This document shows positions 62,530-64,000 of a stretch of 64,000 nt of DNA, one piece after another. The DNA lies in NCBI RefSeq assembly GCF_024343735.1, contig NZ_RJUE01000066.1, positions 1-64,000 on the forward strand. Direction: 5' to 3'. The notes under the pieces were generated by a model, which saw only the letters and a program-made list of their open reading frames with translations, ran no database searches and was not told the DNA's origin. Numbering within the stretch: position 1 is the first letter of the stretch; every line of letters starts with the position of its first letter. This stretch comes from Lacihabitans sp. CCS-44. GTDB taxonomy: Bacteria; Bacteroidota; Bacteroidia; Cytophagales; Spirosomataceae. The position numbers and the translations under genes are program-made.

Positions 62530-63405
62530 ATGAATCTCTTTTCTCTAATAAAAGGTAAATCACAAGAAATCTCACCTTGGCCGCACATACTGGAGTTTTC
62601 GAAGATGAAAATTCAGTCTGTAAAGGCCGATTCTTTTTTGATGGAAGAAAATCAAGGCATCCGGTTTGTGTTTGTGATAGACGGCAAATATTATTGGACC
62701 ATAGAAAATCAAACTTTTACGGTTTTCCCGAATGACCTGGTGGTGGTTTTTCCTGGGCAAACTTTCGGAAGTCTTTCTGGCTCGTTTGAGGTTGGCACTT
62801 TCGTTTCATTAAGCCTTGGTGTTGGTTTTCAGGACAACTCCGAACTCAGACTTGGCGATTGGAGCAGTATTTCGGATTCTGAACAAAGGTTAATCAGTCA
62901 AATTTTATCTCAAAAAGACCAGTCGATAATTCCGAGCTTCAAACTTTGTGGAGAATTGCTACAGAAGATTGAACATGAAATGTTTGCAAACGAAATAGCC
63001 TACAAAAGCAAGGTAAATAACCTTCTGGATGAGATATGGATATGGTTGGCTCGCCAAATGAGCAAAAACGAAAACCAAGGAAGGATATTTCCGCAGACGT
63101 TTCATAGATTGGACCAAATGCTCAGAGAAAACCTTTCACATCCGTGGACGGTAGAAGAAATGGCAGCTATTATGGGCTTAGGCACCACAACCTTTACTGA
63201 AAAAGTAAAGGCGTTTTCGGGATTTCCACCTCTCAATTATCTCATAAATTTAAGGATTTCGGAAGCTATAAGGTTGTTAAAAAACTCTAATAAAAGCCTT
63301 ACAGACATAGCTTTAGATACCGGATTTTATTCTTCGCAACACTTTTCCACTACTTTTAAAAAACTCACAGGATATACTCCTGGACATTTTAGAAAAAACA
63401 AATAA
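62530..63405 (+). CDS. AraC family transcriptional regulator
   Basis: 291 residues. An N-terminal cupin-like sensor (about 20-110; RFVFVIDGKYYWTIENQTFTV) precedes a C-terminal double helix-turn-helix: PWTVEEMAAIMGLGTTTF and SLTDIALDTGFYSSQHFSTTFKKLTGYTPGHFRK. It is divergent from susC and likely activates the locus in response to the imported sugar or its product. The kinase gene starts 12 bases downstream. Confidence 0.9.
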   Translation: MNLFSLIKGKSQEISPWPHILEFSKMKIQSVKADSFLMEENQGIRFVFVIDGKYYWTIENQTFTVFPNDLVVVFPGQTFGSLSGSFEVGTFVSLSLGVGFQDNSELRLGDWSSISDSEQRLISQILSQKDQSIIPSFKLCGELLQKIEHEMFANEIAYKSKVNNLLDEIWIWLARQMSKNENQGRIFPQTFHRLDQMLRENLSHPWTVEEMAAIMGLGTTTFTEKVKAFSGFPPLNYLINLRISEAIRLLKNSNKSLTDIALDTGFYSSQHFSTTFKKLTGYTPGHFRKNK

Positions 63406-63417
63406 TTACGAAAGAAA

Positions 63418-64000
63418 ATGGATTGTATCATAACTATAGACATAAATACCTCGGCTGTTAAAATTGCTGCATACAACCTTGACGGAAAACTCGTGGCCTT
63501 TAGGAAGGGTTCATTCTCGATACTCTATCCGCAGGCCGACTATAGCGAACAAGACCCCGAACAGGTATTCATAACGGTGCTTTTTGTTTTGAAGGATCTC
63601 ATAAGAGAGCAAATATTAGGACAAAACCACAAGGTTTTATCTATCGTTTTCAGTGCTGCCATGCACAGCGTATTGCCCATCGACAGCCGCGGAAATCCGC
63701 TAGGAAATGCAATAATTTGGGCGGATAATAGAGCAAAAAAAGAAGCCGACATGATAAAGAAATCTGCGAATGGGGTAAAGATTTACGAGAACACCGGCAC
63801 ACCTATACACGCCATGTCGCCATTGGCCAAAATCGCTTGGATAAAAACCGCCCAACCCGAACGCTTCAAGAAAACCAGCAAGTTCATATCTATCAAAGAA
63901 TATATTATATATCAATTTACAAATCAGTACGTTATAGATTATAGCATGGCTTCAGCTACAGGCCTTTTCAACATCAAAGAGAAGAAATGGGAGCAGGATT
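63418..64000 (+). CDS. FGGY family carbohydrate kinase, gluconokinase-like (partial)
   Basis: The first 194 residues are present; the gene runs past the window end. The N-terminal actin-like motif is CIITIDINTSAVKIAAY, followed by YSEQDPEQVF, VFSAAMHSVLPID, AIIWADNRAKKEA, TGTPIHAMSPLAKIAWIK and KEYIIYQFTNQYVIDYSMASATGLFN. The order and TGTPxHxMSPLxK match gluconokinases of the FGGY family. It would phosphorylate a sugar acid or related sugar. The 12-bp gap after araC suggests cotranscription. Confidence 0.9.
   Translation, partial: MDCIITIDINTSAVKIAAYNLDGKLVAFRKGSFSILYPQADYSEQDPEQVFITVLFVLKDLIREQILGQNHKVLSIVFSAAMHSVLPIDSRGNPLGNAIIWADNRAKKEADMIKKSANGVKIYENTGTPIHAMSPLAKIAWIKTAQPERFKKTSKFISIKEYIIYQFTNQYVIDYSMASATGLFNIKEKKWEQD

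Overview
The window is AT-rich DNA from a member of the Bacteroidota. Genus is not determined, but the gene content fits the Cytophagales. Supporting evidence is a SusC/SusD pair, many TonB/CarboxypepD-like and Tat- or Sec-exported enzymes, and promoters with the Bacteroidota -7 box TAnnTTTG instead of TATAAT. Several of these -7 boxes decide between alternative start codons. Shine-Dalgarno sequences are mostly absent.

Layout. 1-758 is the 5' half of a 16S rRNA gene on the minus strand, preceded by two tandem rRNA promoters and, further out, a candidate structured RNA (1337-1432). 1.5-9 kb holds a ROK regulator, an exported penicillin-acylase-like Ntn hydrolase, a YjbQ/hydrolase pair and an unrecognised pair of coiled-coil membrane proteins. 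9-18.6 kb is mostly housekeeping: argB and an argE-like deacetylase (arginine synthesis), hemolysin III, recX, sppA, an SNF2 helicase with a SWIM zinc finger, an orphan VapB and a PIN toxin/antitoxin pair. 18.9-29 kb resembles an envelope-stress block: DUF1003, two L,D-transpeptidases, a P-type ATPase, an AI-2E permease, a CsbD gene broken by a stop codon and a TonB receptor. 29-45 kb mixes single enzymes: sialate acetylesterase, OmpH chaperone, an FGE-like lipoprotein, a type-B carboxylesterase beside an AraR-like regulator, an M24 peptidase, exported TIM-barrel isomerases, DeoR/NudK, RidA, and a histidine phosphatase disrupted by a 38-bp tandem triplication. 45.5-49.9 kb carries an MntA/HepT toxin-antitoxin pair and a second SWIM/SNF2 helicase. 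49.9-51.4 kb encodes a surface protein with six 58-residue beta-propeller-type repeats.

51.7-64 kb is the most coherent unit. On the minus strand it runs SusC, SusD, terminator, RraA-like, enolase-superfamily dehydratase, BASS transporter, RraA-like, second dehydratase. Divergently it has an AraC regulator and a gluconokinase-type FGGY kinase cut by the window end. I infer a sugar-acid uptake and breakdown locus whose dehydratases and RraA-type lyases are exported: SusCD imports across the outer membrane, the dehydratase/aldolase pairs act in the periplasm, and the BASS carrier and kinase handle the products.

The best leads are this locus with its doubled exported dehydratase+RraA module, the 38-bp repeat in the phosphatase gene, a small membrane-protein gene split by a -1 frameshift, the CsbD gene with an internal TAG, an ATTCAACC motif exactly 15 nt before four start codons, three AATAATCA boxes at 10-bp spacing between deoR and nudK, and the unknown coiled-coil membrane pair at 6.6-9.0 kb.
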